Shown here piece by piece: positions 8,484-17,475 of a stretch of DNA of 64,000 nucleotides. Origin of the DNA: Variovorax paradoxus (GTDB taxonomy: Bacteria; Pseudomonadota; Gammaproteobacteria; Burkholderiales; Burkholderiaceae_C); assembly GCF_018614875.1 (NCBI RefSeq), contig NZ_JAGGNW010000014.1, forward strand, positions 248,001-312,000. Reading direction: 5' to 3'. Below the pieces are notes generated by a model. The model saw nothing but the letters and a program-made list of their open reading frames with translations. It was not told the origin of the DNA and did not search any database. The translations under genes and the position numbers were made by a program. Positions within the stretch are counted from its first letter, which is position 1, and every line of letters starts with the position of its first letter.

Positions 8484-9665
8484 TCAGCGGCGTTCGACCA
8501 CCATCGGCGCGATGCGCAGGCTCTCGCGCAGCTGCGTGACGGCCTCGCCGGCCGCATTGCGCGAAGGGAAGGGGCCGGCCTGCAGCCGGTGCGTGCCGGC
8601 CTCGCTGAAAACCCGTAGCTGCGATGCCAGCGAAGGCACGCCGCGGGACGCCTGGTTCTGCAGGCTCTCCGCGCCTTCGCGTTCGCGGAACGCGCCGAGC
8701 TGGACCCAGAAGCCCGGCAAGGCGGCGGACGGCGTGGGCGCTCCGGCCGGCAGCGGCGGGGGAGGCGGCGAGGGTGCGGCCTGCAGCGGCGCGAGGTCGT
8801 TCACCACAATGGCCTGGCGCGGGGGCGTGGAGGGCGGCCACTGGGCCGATTCCGTCTCGGCGCCCGGCGGGGTGGCCGTGGCCGTCGGTGTCTGCGGTGC
8901 GACGGGCATGGTCGATGCGGACGGCGGCGGCGCGTCGCTGTCCGTGGCCGCAACCGGCGCCGCCCATTCGGCCGGCACCCGCACCTGCTGAGCGCTCGCC
9001 ACGCGCACCGGAGGCACCCGCGCGGGAACGGCGGCGAATGCGGGCGCGGCGGCCGCGGCGTAGGCCGTGCCCGAATCGCGCCGCCATGCGCCGGTGCGGA
9101 TGTCCTCGTTGGTGATGCGCTCGATCTCCACCGGCGCGACGCCGCGCAGCAGGTCGAGCTTGAGCGCCGCCGTGTAGCTCAGGTCGATGATGCGGCCGTC
9201 GACGAAGGGCCCGCGGTCGTTCACGCGCACGATCACCTCGCGCCCGTTGGCCGGGTTGCGCACGCGCACGAAGCTGGGCAGCGGCAGCGTCTTGTGCGCG
9301 GCCGTCATGGCGTACATGTCGTAGGGCTCGCCGCTGGAGGTCGAGGCCGCATGGAACTTGCGGCCGTACCAGGAGGCGAGCCCCGATTCGCGGAACGGCC
9401 GGTCGTCGGTGATCGGCTGGTAGCCGCGGCCCAGCACGGTGTAGGGCTTGCTGGTGCCGCCGCTGTTGCGGATGGCCTCGATGCGGGGCTCGGCGTCGGG
9501 CACGCGGTCCAAATCGGACGGGATGTTCGTGCCGGGGCCGTCGCGGCCGCTCAGTGCACCGCCGCCGCTGCGTGGGCCGCTCGCGCAGCCGGCGAGAAGG
9601 GTGGCGACGGCGACCGCGCAGGCAGCCAGCGCGGTGGTGGCGGGGGAGCGGGCTCTGTCAGCCAA
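8484..9665 (-). CDS. rlpA: Septal ring lytic transglycosylase RlpA, lipoprotein
   Basis: 393 residues. Lipobox LLAGC gives lipidated Cys27. The double-psi beta-barrel domain (about residues 95-185) holds SGLASWYGRKFHAASTSSGE and the catalytic-site block VNDRGPFVDGRIIDLS. A proline/alanine-rich linker (about 200-310) leads to a C-terminal SPOR domain (about 315-390, FWVQLGAFRERE), which targets denuded septal glycan. The only sensible start is TTG at 9665, which overlaps the glnE stop (TTGGCTGA). Translational coupling to glnE is likely. Confidence 0.9.
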   Translation of the reverse strand: MADRARSPATTALAACAVAVATLLAGCASGPRSGGGALSGRDGPGTNIPSDLDRVPDAEPRIEAIRNSGGTSKPYTVLGRGYQPITDDRPFRESGLASWYGRKFHAASTSSGEPYDMYAMTAAHKTLPLPSFVRVRNPANGREVIVRVNDRGPFVDGRIIDLSYTAALKLDLLRGVAPVEIERITNEDIRTGAWRRDSGTAYAAAAAPAFAAVPARVPPVRVASAQQVRVPAEWAAPVAATDSDAPPPSASTMPVAPQTPTATATPPGAETESAQWPPSTPPRQAIVVNDLAPLQAAPSPPPPPLPAGAPTPSAALPGFWVQLGAFREREGAESLQNQASRGVPSLASQLRVFSEAGTHRLQAGPFPSRNAAGEAVTQLRESLRIAPMVVERR

Positions 9666-12450
9666 ATACTGCCTTCCATAGCGACAGCATGGCGTCGCGC
9701 TCGGCAGCCAGGGCCGGCGGGGTGACCTGCGTCGGTTCTTCGTTGAGGCGCGCGCGATGCTGCACGCGGCGCAGCTCGCGGTAGGCCCGTGCCGCGCCGC
9801 GGCCCACGCCGTCGGGCAGCAGCCCTGCGAGTTCGGCGCGCAGCAGCAGCGCGATGTTGCCGACGTTGGGGATCAGCTCGGGATGCTCGCCCGACGACGA
9901 CAGCACCAGGAACTGCACCGCGAACTCGGCATCGACCATGCCGCCGGGGCTGTGCTTCACGTCGAAGCGGTCGGCCTTGACCGGCCGCGCGCCGCGCAGC
10001 TTGTTGCGCATCGCGATGATCTCGGCCTTCAGCGCGTCGCGGTCGCGCGGCGCCACCAGCACGGCTTCGCGCACCTGGTCGAAGCGTGCGCCCAGCTCGG
10101 CGCTGCCGAGCACGAATCGCGCGCGCGTCATGGCCTGGTGTTCCCAGGTCCATGCGGTGTTGCTGCCGCGTCCGAGCTGGTATTTTTCGTAGGCCTCGAA
10201 GCTGGTGGTCAGCAGGCCCGAATTGCCGTTGGGCCGCAGGGCGGTGTCGATCTCGAACAGGTCGCCCTCGCGCGTCTTCACCGTGAGCCAGTTGATCAGC
10301 TTGCGCACATAGGCAGCATAGACCTCGCCCGCGCGTTCGTCGTCGTCTTCGTAGACGAACACGATGTCGAGGTCGCTGCCATAGCCCAGCTCCTTTCCGC
10401 CGAGCTTGCCGTAGCCGATGATGGCGAACTGCGGCACCTCGCGGTGCCTGTTGCGCACATGCGGCCAGCACCAGTGGGCCGTCACGCGCAGCGTGGTGTC
10501 GGCCAGCGCGCTCAGGTCGTCGGCCACCTGCTCCACCGTGAGCCGGCCGTCCACGTCGCGCGCCAGGGTGCGGAACACCTCGGCGTGGTGGGCGTGGCGC
10601 AGCAGGTTCAGCAGGCGCTCTTCGTCGGCCTCGCCGGTGCGGGTGAGCGATGCGTGGCGGGCTTCGAGTTCGCGCTCGAACTCGGCGGCCACGAAGCGGC
10701 CCGAGAGCATTTCGTCGCTCGCGAGCTCGTCGATCACGCCCGGATGCTGCATCAGGTAGCGTGCCGGCCACTTCGCGGCGCCCAGCAGGCGCAGCAGCCG
10801 CTCCTGCACCGCGGGCCGCTCGACCAGCAGCGCCAGGTAGCTTTCGCGCCGCAGCAGCGGCTCGATCCAGTCGGCCCAGCGCAGTGCGGCATCCACATGG
10901 CGCGGTGTTTGTCCGGGGCCGTCGCCATCGGGCTCTTTCAGCCAATGCCCGGTGCGCTGCACCAGCTGGCGCAGCCGTGCGCGCGTTTCCTCGCGCAGGG
11001 CCAGCACGCGGGGCTGCTCGCACCAGTTGCGGATGCGGTCGGCAAAAGCCGGCGGCAGGTCGTCGAGCAGGTCGGCCAGGTCGGCCGGCGCGGCGGCCTT
11101 CTTGCCGTTGCATTTGCCGTTGCAGGACTTCTCGCCGCCGAGCAGCTTGTCGAACTCCTGCGCCACGAACTCGCGGTGCGTGTCGAGCTGCTCGAGGAAT
11201 TGGCAGCAGCCGGTGTAGCCCATGGTCTGCGCGATCCAGCGCAGATCGTCGTCGGCCACCGGCAGCACATGGGTCTGCTGGTCGTCCAGGTACTGGATGC
11301 GGTGCTCGACGCGGCGCAGGAATTCGTAGGCCGCGGCCAGCGCATCGGCGGTTTCCTGCGGCATCAGGCCGGCGCGCGCCAGCCGCTGCAATGCGTCGAG
11401 CGTGGGGCGGGTGCGCAGTTCGGGGAACTGTCCGCCGCGCACCACCTGGAGCAATTGCACGGTGAATTCGATTTCGCGGATGCCGCCGCGCGAGAGCTTG
11501 ACGTCGTTGGCGCGCTCGGGCCGCCCGGCACTGCGGCGTGCCGACTGCTCGCGGATCTGCCGGTGCAGCGTGCGCAGCGAATCGAACACGCTGTAGTCAA
11601 GATAACGGCGGAACACGAAGGGCAGCACCGTGGCGCGCAGCCCCTGCGCGAGGCCTTCCGCGACGATGCTGCGCGGCGCCACCACCCGGCTCTTCATCCA
11701 GGCAAAGCGCTCCCACTCGCGGCCCTGCACCTGAAAATATTCTTCGAGCGCGTCGAGCGACACCACGCTGGGCCCGGAGTTGCCGTTCGGCCGCAGCGCA
11801 AGGTCGACGCGGAACACGAAGCCGTGCTCGGTGATGTCGCCCACCAGCGCGTAGATGCGCTTCACGGCGCGCGAGAAATATTCCTGGTTCGACAGGCGGC
11901 CGCGGCCATCGGCGTCACCAAGGGTTTCGCCGTCCAGGTCGTACAGGTAGATCAGGTCGATGTCGCTCGACACGTTGAGCTCGCGCGCGCCGAGCTTGCC
12001 CATGCCCACCACCCAGAGCTGCGCGCGCTGGCCTTCGGGGCCCAACGGCGCGCCGTGCAGCGCGTCGAGCTCCTGGCAGGCGTCGCGGCAGGCGACGTCG
12101 AGCGCGAATTCCGCGAGCTCGGTCACGGCGGTGGTCACCACGGCCAGCGGGGCCTGGGCATCGCAATCGAGCGTGACCAGCCGCTCCATCACCAGCTGCC
12201 GCACAATCCGCAACGCATCGGCGACGTGATCCCCGCGTTCGCGCAATGCCTCGTAGGCCTTCGACATCGACTCGCGCAACGGCGCGCCAGGGGAAAGCAA
12301 TGCAAGCTCGGCCGCATACCTGCGGCGCAGGCGCTGGACGAAGCGCGAGTAGGAAGAGAACGCGACTTCGGTCGCTGTCGGTGGCGTGGCTGGCAACTGG
12401 TTCACACTGGTGTTGGTTTCCGTGGAACCCCTCTGAATGCTGGCGGTCAT
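9658..12450 (-). CDS. glnE: Bifunctional glutamine synthetase adenylyltransferase/adenylyl-removing enzyme
   Basis: 930 residues, near the usual ~945. It adenylylates and deadenylylates GlnA under PII control. Two nucleotidyltransferase domains are visible: the adenylyl-removing site near residue 160 (GKLGARELNVSSDIDLIYLY) and the adenylyl-transferase site near residue 690 (GKLGGKELGYGSDLDIVFVY). Each has the paired Asp (S-D-x-D-L/I). The start chosen is ATG 12450 (MTASIQRG). The frame stays open to 12519, but that would run into the divergent yhdP gene, whose ATG is 25 bp away. Confidence 0.95.
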   Translation of the reverse strand: MTASIQRGSTETNTSVNQLPATPPTATEVAFSSYSRFVQRLRRRYAAELALLSPGAPLRESMSKAYEALRERGDHVADALRIVRQLVMERLVTLDCDAQAPLAVVTTAVTELAEFALDVACRDACQELDALHGAPLGPEGQRAQLWVVGMGKLGARELNVSSDIDLIYLYDLDGETLGDADGRGRLSNQEYFSRAVKRIYALVGDITEHGFVFRVDLALRPNGNSGPSVVSLDALEEYFQVQGREWERFAWMKSRVVAPRSIVAEGLAQGLRATVLPFVFRRYLDYSVFDSLRTLHRQIREQSARRSAGRPERANDVKLSRGGIREIEFTVQLLQVVRGGQFPELRTRPTLDALQRLARAGLMPQETADALAAAYEFLRRVEHRIQYLDDQQTHVLPVADDDLRWIAQTMGYTGCCQFLEQLDTHREFVAQEFDKLLGGEKSCNGKCNGKKAAAPADLADLLDDLPPAFADRIRNWCEQPRVLALREETRARLRQLVQRTGHWLKEPDGDGPGQTPRHVDAALRWADWIEPLLRRESYLALLVERPAVQERLLRLLGAAKWPARYLMQHPGVIDELASDEMLSGRFVAAEFERELEARHASLTRTGEADEERLLNLLRHAHHAEVFRTLARDVDGRLTVEQVADDLSALADTTLRVTAHWCWPHVRNRHREVPQFAIIGYGKLGGKELGYGSDLDIVFVYEDDDERAGEVYAAYVRKLINWLTVKTREGDLFEIDTALRPNGNSGLLTTSFEAYEKYQLGRGSNTAWTWEHQAMTRARFVLGSAELGARFDQVREAVLVAPRDRDALKAEIIAMRNKLRGARPVKADRFDVKHSPGGMVDAEFAVQFLVLSSSGEHPELIPNVGNIALLLRAELAGLLPDGVGRGAARAYRELRRVQHRARLNEEPTQVTPPALAAERDAMLSLWKAVFG

Positions 12451-12475
12451 AATTCCGGACACAGCGCGATCCTCA

Positions 12476-15400
12476 ATGAACGACACGGCGTCTTCCCCTT
12501 CACGTCTGCTCAAGATCACCGCTGCGACGGCGCGCTGGCTGTTGGGTTTACTGATCGCTGCATGGCTTCTGCTGGCACTGTCAGTGGTTGTCCTACACGC
12601 GTGGATTGTGCCGCGAATCGGCGATTACCGTGGCGCGCTCGAGGCACAAGCCAGCAAGGCCATCGGGGTACCCGTGCGCATCGGGTCGATCAGCGCCAGT
12701 TCCGATAGCCTGTTTCCGGTCTTCGAACTGCGCGACGTGGTGCTGCACGATGCCCAGAAGCGCGAGGCCCTGCGCCTCGCGCGGGTGGTGGCGAGCGTGT
12801 CGCCGCGCTCGTTGTGGCGTCTCAATTTCGAGCAGCTCTACATCGAGGGGCCGCAGGTCGACGTGCGCCGCGACGCGCTCGGCAAGCTGCACGTGGCCGG
12901 TCTCCACATGGCCACCGACACCACTGGAGAGACCCGCGCCGCCGACTGGTTTTTCGCCCAGCGCGAGCTGGTTGTCGAGGGCGGCACCGTGCGCTGGACC
13001 GACGAGCAGCGCCAGGCCGAGCCCTTGCTGCTGACCGACGTGCGCTTTGTCGCGCGCAACACCGCCCGGCGCCACGGCCTGCGGCTCGATGCCACGCCGC
13101 CGGCCGGATGGGGCGAGCGCTTCACCCTGCGCGGCCAGTTCCGCCAGCCGCTGCTGTCGGTGCGCTCCGGCCGCTGGCAGACCTGGGACGGCCAGGTCTA
13201 CGCCGACCTGCCCTACATGGACGTCACCCGCCTGGGCCGCTATGTCTCCCTCGACGCCCGCATCCGCGAAGGCAACGGCGCGCTGCGGCTCTGGGCCGAC
13301 GTGAAGCGGGGCCAGATCGTGGGCGGTGCCGCGGACCTCGGCCTCAACCGCATCGACGCCTCGCTGGGCCGGGGCCTGCAGCCGCTGGTGCTGCGTTCGG
13401 TGACGGGCCGCCTTGCCGGCCAGCTGAACGAGGAAAAGCTCGAGTTCTCGACCACCGCCTTGCAGTTCGACACCGCCGACGGCATGCGCTGGCCCGGCGG
13501 CAACCTGTGGCTGCAGCACTCGCCCGCGCGGGGCCGCACGCCGGAACACGGTGCCTTGCGCGCCGACCGGCTCGACCTGGCCGCGCTGGCCCTCATCGCC
13601 GACCGGCTGCCGCTGGGCGAGGCCACGCACCGCGTGCTCGATGCCTATGCGCCGCGCGGGCTCGTCGAGCGCATCGACCTGAACTGGCAAGGTTCGCTGG
13701 GCGCGCCCGAGCGCTACCAGGCCAAGGGGCGGGTCAGCGGGCTGCGCGTCGCGTCGCAGCCGGCGCCACTGGCGGCTGCCGCCACCGTCCCGCCGGCCAG
13801 CGCAACCGGCTCCGCCGGCGCCACGCCCGCCGCTCAACGGCCGCACGCCGGCTCGCCCGGCCTGAGCGGCGCCACCATCGAGTTCGACGCCTCCCACACC
13901 GGCGGCAACGCCGCACTGTCGATGGCGCAGGGCACGCTCGAATTTCCGGGCGTGTTCGAAGAGCCGGTCATCCCCATCGACCGGCTCGCGGCCCAGCTCC
14001 AGTGGAAGCTCGACAAGGGCCATGCGCAGTTGCAGGTTTCCAAACTGCGCTTCGCCAATGCCGATGCCGAGGGCGAAGCCGAAGCCAGCTGGCGCACCAG
14101 CGACCCCGCCGTGTCTTCCGGCCGCGCGCGCTACCCCGGCGTGCTCGATCTGCAGGGCAAGCTGACCCGCGCCGACGGCACGCGCGTGTTCCGCTACCTG
14201 CCGCTCGAAATTCCGCAGCACACGCGCGACTACGTGCGCAATGCGGTCACCAAGGGCGCGGCCAGCAGCGTCGACTTCCGCGTGCGCGGCGACCTGCACG
14301 ACATGCCGTTCATGGACCCGAAGCGAGGCGAGTTCCGCATCGTGGCCAAGGTGGCCGACGTCAACTACGCCTACGTGCCGCCGACGTCGAACATCGCGGC
14401 AAAGACCGCGGCCTCGGCCCGCGCGGGCACGGCCGCGCCGGTCTGGCCTGCGCTCACCGGGCTCTCGGGCGAACTGGTGTTCGAGCGCGCGGGCATGCTG
14501 GTGCGCAATGCGCGCGGACGGCTGGCCGGCGCGACCGGCATCGAGGTGACCAAGGCCGAGGCGCAGATTGCCGACATGTCGCACCACGCCTCGCTGCTGC
14601 GCGTCGATGCCCAGGCCAAGGGCCCGCTTGGCGAGCTGTTGCGCGTGGGTGCGCCGCTGGCCGGCGAAACCGGCGAGGTGCTGTCCCGCGCACGCGCCAC
14701 CGGCACGGCCGACTACCGGCTGCACCTCGAACTGCCGCTTGCCGCGCTGGACACGGCCAAGGTCCAGGCCAGCATCGCACTCTCCGACAACGAGCTGCAG
14801 CTGGTGCCCGAAGCGCCGTCCTTCACCCAGGCGAAGGGCACGGTCAGCTTTACCGAAACGGGCTTTGCGATGGCCGGCATCACCGCCAGGCTGCTCGGCG
14901 GCGAGGTTCGCGTCGAAGGCCGCGGCCGCTTCGCCGGCGCCAACCGCGAGGTGGCGTTGAAGGCGCAGGGCACGGCAACCGCCGAAGGCCTTCGCGCTGC
15001 GCGCGAGGCCGGGTGGCTGACGCGCATCGCGGCCAAGGCGAGCGGCAGCACGCCTTACGCGGCCACCTTCTCGATGCGCGACGGCGCGCCGGAGTTCTCC
15101 CTGACCAGCACGCTGCAAGGCCTGGCCCTGCAGCTGCCTGCGCCGCTCGTGAAGACGGCGGACGAACAGATGCCGCTGCGCATCGAGAAGAAAGTGCTGC
15201 AGCGCGAAACCCGTGCCGGCGCCGCCGTCGCCGTGCAGGACCAACTCTCGATGGAGCTCGGCCGCGTCGGCGCCGTTCAATATGTGCGCGACATCTCCGG
15301 GGCCGAAGCGCGCGTGCTGCGCGGAAGCATCGGCATCGGCCTTGCCGCGGGGGAGACCGCCAGCGTGCCCGACAAGGGCGTGCTGGCCAACGTCAACATC

Positions 15401-16663
15401 GCGAAGTTCGACATACCGGCGTGGCAAGCCCTGGTCGGCGAAACGGGAGGCGGTACGGCCGAGGCGGCGGGCGGTGCCGAGCGGCCCGAAGACGCGGCAA
15501 TGGGCTACCTGCCCACGCGCATTGCGGTGCGCGCGCAGGAGCTCGGCATTGCAGGCCGCACGCTGCACAACGTGGTGCTTGGCGGCACGCGCGACGGCAC
15601 GCTCTGGCGCGCCAACATCGACGCCACCGAACTCAGCGGCTACGCCGAGTACCGCCACGCCCAGGCCGGGCGGCTCTACGCGCGGCTCGCGCGGCTCAAG
15701 ATCGCGCCCACCGAGGCCAAGCAGGTCGAAACCCTGCTCGACGAACAGCCGGGCACGCTGCCCGCGCTCGACATCGTCATCGACGACTTCGAGCTGCTGG
15801 GCAAGCGGCTCGGCCGCGCCGAGATCGACGCCGTCAACCGCGGCGGCGCGGGCCGCGAATGGATGCTCAACAAATTGAGCTTCAGCATGCCCGAGGCCAA
15901 TTTCTCGGCCAAGGGCGCCTGGGCCGCCGCGCCGGGCGGCACGCCGGGGCGTGCAGAGCAGCGCCGCACGGCCATGACCTTCAGGCTGGACATCGCGGAT
16001 GCCGGCGACCTGCTCGCGCGCTTCGGCATGCCCGGCGTGCTGCGGCGCGGCAGCGGGCGGCTCGAAGGCGAGGTCAACTGGCGCGGCTCGCCGTTCTCGC
16101 TCGACTATCCGAGCCTGGGCGGGCAGCTCCAGATCAACGTCGAGTCGGGCCAGTTCCTCAAGGCCGATCCCGGGCTCGCCAAGCTGCTCGGCGTGCTGAG
16201 CCTGCAGGCACTGCCGCGCCGGCTCACGCTGGATTTCCGCGATGTGTTCAGCCAGGGCTTCGCCTTCGACTTCATTCGCGGCGACGCGAAGATACACAAC
16301 GGCATCGCCAGCACCAACAACCTGCAGATGAAGGGCGTCAACGCGGGCGCGCTGATGGATGGCTCGGCCGACATCGTGCGCGAAACGCAGGACCTGCGCG
16401 TGGTGGTGGTGCCGGAAATCAACGCCGGCACGGCCGCGCTGGTCGCCACCGCGATCAACCCCGCGATCGGCCTGGGCACCTTCCTCGCGCAGTGGGTGCT
16501 AAGCAAGCCGCTGGCCGCCGCCGCCACGCAGGAGTTCCACATCGAAGGCACCTGGGCCGACCCCAAAATAGCCAAGGTGCCACGATCCATCCTGCCGAAC
16601 GCGCCCGGCCTTCCCGCGGCGCCGGCCGGCGGGCAAGGCAAGAAATCGGAGACCACGCAATGA
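12476..16663 (+). CDS. yhdP: YhdP family protein (AsmA-like, TIGR02099)
   Basis: 1395 residues, typical of YhdP. One membrane anchor lies near the N-terminus (LLGLLIAAWLLLALSVVVL), followed by a very long periplasmic beta-rich body. The C-terminal AsmA-like block includes the GRLEGEVNWRGSP motif. Known: YhdP, TamB and YdbH form bridges that carry phospholipid to the outer membrane. The start at 12476 (MNDTASSPSRLL) is preferred over an in-frame ATG at 12437 that overlaps glnE. The stop overlaps the next start as ATGA. Confidence 0.92.
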   Translation: MNDTASSPSRLLKITAATARWLLGLLIAAWLLLALSVVVLHAWIVPRIGDYRGALEAQASKAIGVPVRIGSISASSDSLFPVFELRDVVLHDAQKREALRLARVVASVSPRSLWRLNFEQLYIEGPQVDVRRDALGKLHVAGLHMATDTTGETRAADWFFAQRELVVEGGTVRWTDEQRQAEPLLLTDVRFVARNTARRHGLRLDATPPAGWGERFTLRGQFRQPLLSVRSGRWQTWDGQVYADLPYMDVTRLGRYVSLDARIREGNGALRLWADVKRGQIVGGAADLGLNRIDASLGRGLQPLVLRSVTGRLAGQLNEEKLEFSTTALQFDTADGMRWPGGNLWLQHSPARGRTPEHGALRADRLDLAALALIADRLPLGEATHRVLDAYAPRGLVERIDLNWQGSLGAPERYQAKGRVSGLRVASQPAPLAAAATVPPASATGSAGATPAAQRPHAGSPGLSGATIEFDASHTGGNAALSMAQGTLEFPGVFEEPVIPIDRLAAQLQWKLDKGHAQLQVSKLRFANADAEGEAEASWRTSDPAVSSGRARYPGVLDLQGKLTRADGTRVFRYLPLEIPQHTRDYVRNAVTKGAASSVDFRVRGDLHDMPFMDPKRGEFRIVAKVADVNYAYVPPTSNIAAKTAASARAGTAAPVWPALTGLSGELVFERAGMLVRNARGRLAGATGIEVTKAEAQIADMSHHASLLRVDAQAKGPLGELLRVGAPLAGETGEVLSRARATGTADYRLHLELPLAALDTAKVQASIALSDNELQLVPEAPSFTQAKGTVSFTETGFAMAGITARLLGGEVRVEGRGRFAGANREVALKAQGTATAEGLRAAREAGWLTRIAAKASGSTPYAATFSMRDGAPEFSLTSTLQGLALQLPAPLVKTADEQMPLRIEKKVLQRETRAGAAVAVQDQLSMELGRVGAVQYVRDISGAEARVLRGSIGIGLAAGETASVPDKGVLANVNIAKFDIPAWQALVGETGGGTAEAAGGAERPEDAAMGYLPTRIAVRAQELGIAGRTLHNVVLGGTRDGTLWRANIDATELSGYAEYRHAQAGRLYARLARLKIAPTEAKQVETLLDEQPGTLPALDIVIDDFELLGKRLGRAEIDAVNRGGAGREWMLNKLSFSMPEANFSAKGAWAAAPGGTPGRAEQRRTAMTFRLDIADAGDLLARFGMPGVLRRGSGRLEGEVNWRGSPFSLDYPSLGGQLQINVESGQFLKADPGLAKLLGVLSLQALPRRLTLDFRDVFSQGFAFDFIRGDAKIHNGIASTNNLQMKGVNAGALMDGSADIVRETQDLRVVVVPEINAGTAALVATAINPAIGLGTFLAQWVLSKPLAAAATQEFHIEGTWADPKIAKVPRSILPNAPGLPAAPAGGQGKKSETTQ

Positions 16664-17475
16664 AAGTCGCAGCGATCCAGATGGTGTCGGCCATCGCCCG
16701 CGAAGCCAACCTCGCACGCGCCCACGGCCTGCTCGCGCAAGCCGCGGCGGCCGGCGCCGAACTGGCGGTGCTGCCCGAGTATTTCTGCATGATGGGCGCG
16801 CGCGACACCGACAAGCTGGGCCTGCGCGAGACCGCGGGAGCGGGCACCGTGCAGGGCTTTCTCGCCGATGCGGCGCGCGAGTTCGGGCTCTGGATCGTGG
16901 GCGGCACGCTGCCCATCGAGAGCGGCGATGTCGAGCACGTGTTCAACAGCTCCCTGTGCTATTCGCCCGACGGCCGGTGCGTGGCGCGCTACGACAAGAT
17001 CCATCTCTTCTTCTTCGACAACGGCACCGAGCGCTACGACGAGCGCCGCGTGATCGCGCCGGGCTCTGCACCTGTGGTGTTCGATCTGCCCTCGCGCGAC
17101 GGCCACCGCTGGCGCGTGGGCATGAGCGTCTGCTACGACCTGCGCTTTCCCGAGCTGTACCGCGCGCTTGCCAAGCGGGGCGCCGAGCTGCTGCTGGTGC
17201 CCAGTGCCTTCACCCGCACCACCGGCGCCGCGCACTGGGAAGTGCTGCTGCGTGCGCGCGCCATCGAGAACCTGGCCTGGGTGGTGGCACCCGCGCAGGG
17301 CGGCACGCACGAGAACGGGCGCCACACCTGGGGCCAGTCGATGGTGGTCGACCCCTGGGGCACGGTGGTGGCGCAGCAGGCCGGCGAAGAAGGCGTGGTG
17401 CTGTTCGACATCGACGCCGGGCAGATCGGGCGCGTGCGCGCCCAGCTGCCCGTTCTCTCGCACTGCGTGCTCTAG
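16660..17475 (+). CDS. Carbon-nitrogen hydrolase (Nit2/omega-amidase-like)
   Basis: 271 residues, a single nitrilase-superfamily domain. The catalytic triad is visible: Glu40 (LPEYF), Lys113 (YDKIHLF) and Cys158 (SVCYDLRFPE). The branch with FFDNGTERYDE and RTTGAAHWEVLLRARAIEN is the Nit1/Nit2-like group, which includes omega-amidase and deaminated-glutathione amidase. The start overlaps the yhdP stop (ATGA), and the stop abuts the next start (TAGATG), so three genes are tightly coupled. The exact amide substrate is not determined by sequence. Confidence 0.92.
   Translation: MKVAAIQMVSAIAREANLARAHGLLAQAAAAGAELAVLPEYFCMMGARDTDKLGLRETAGAGTVQGFLADAAREFGLWIVGGTLPIESGDVEHVFNSSLCYSPDGRCVARYDKIHLFFFDNGTERYDERRVIAPGSAPVVFDLPSRDGHRWRVGMSVCYDLRFPELYRALAKRGAELLLVPSAFTRTTGAAHWEVLLRARAIENLAWVVAPAQGGTHENGRHTWGQSMVVDPWGTVVAQQAGEEGVVLFDIDAGQIGRVRAQLPVLSHCVL

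Noticed and set aside
9757-12708. 983-codon ORF on the plus strand opposite glnE
   Set aside because: Its composition is Arg/His/Gln/Ala-rich with no recognisable domain, while glnE on the other strand shows full family motifs. Long antisense frames are expected at this GC content.
12593-16297. 1234-codon minus-strand ORF opposite yhdP
   Set aside because: Same reason: a shadow of a high-GC coding strand with no start context or domain.
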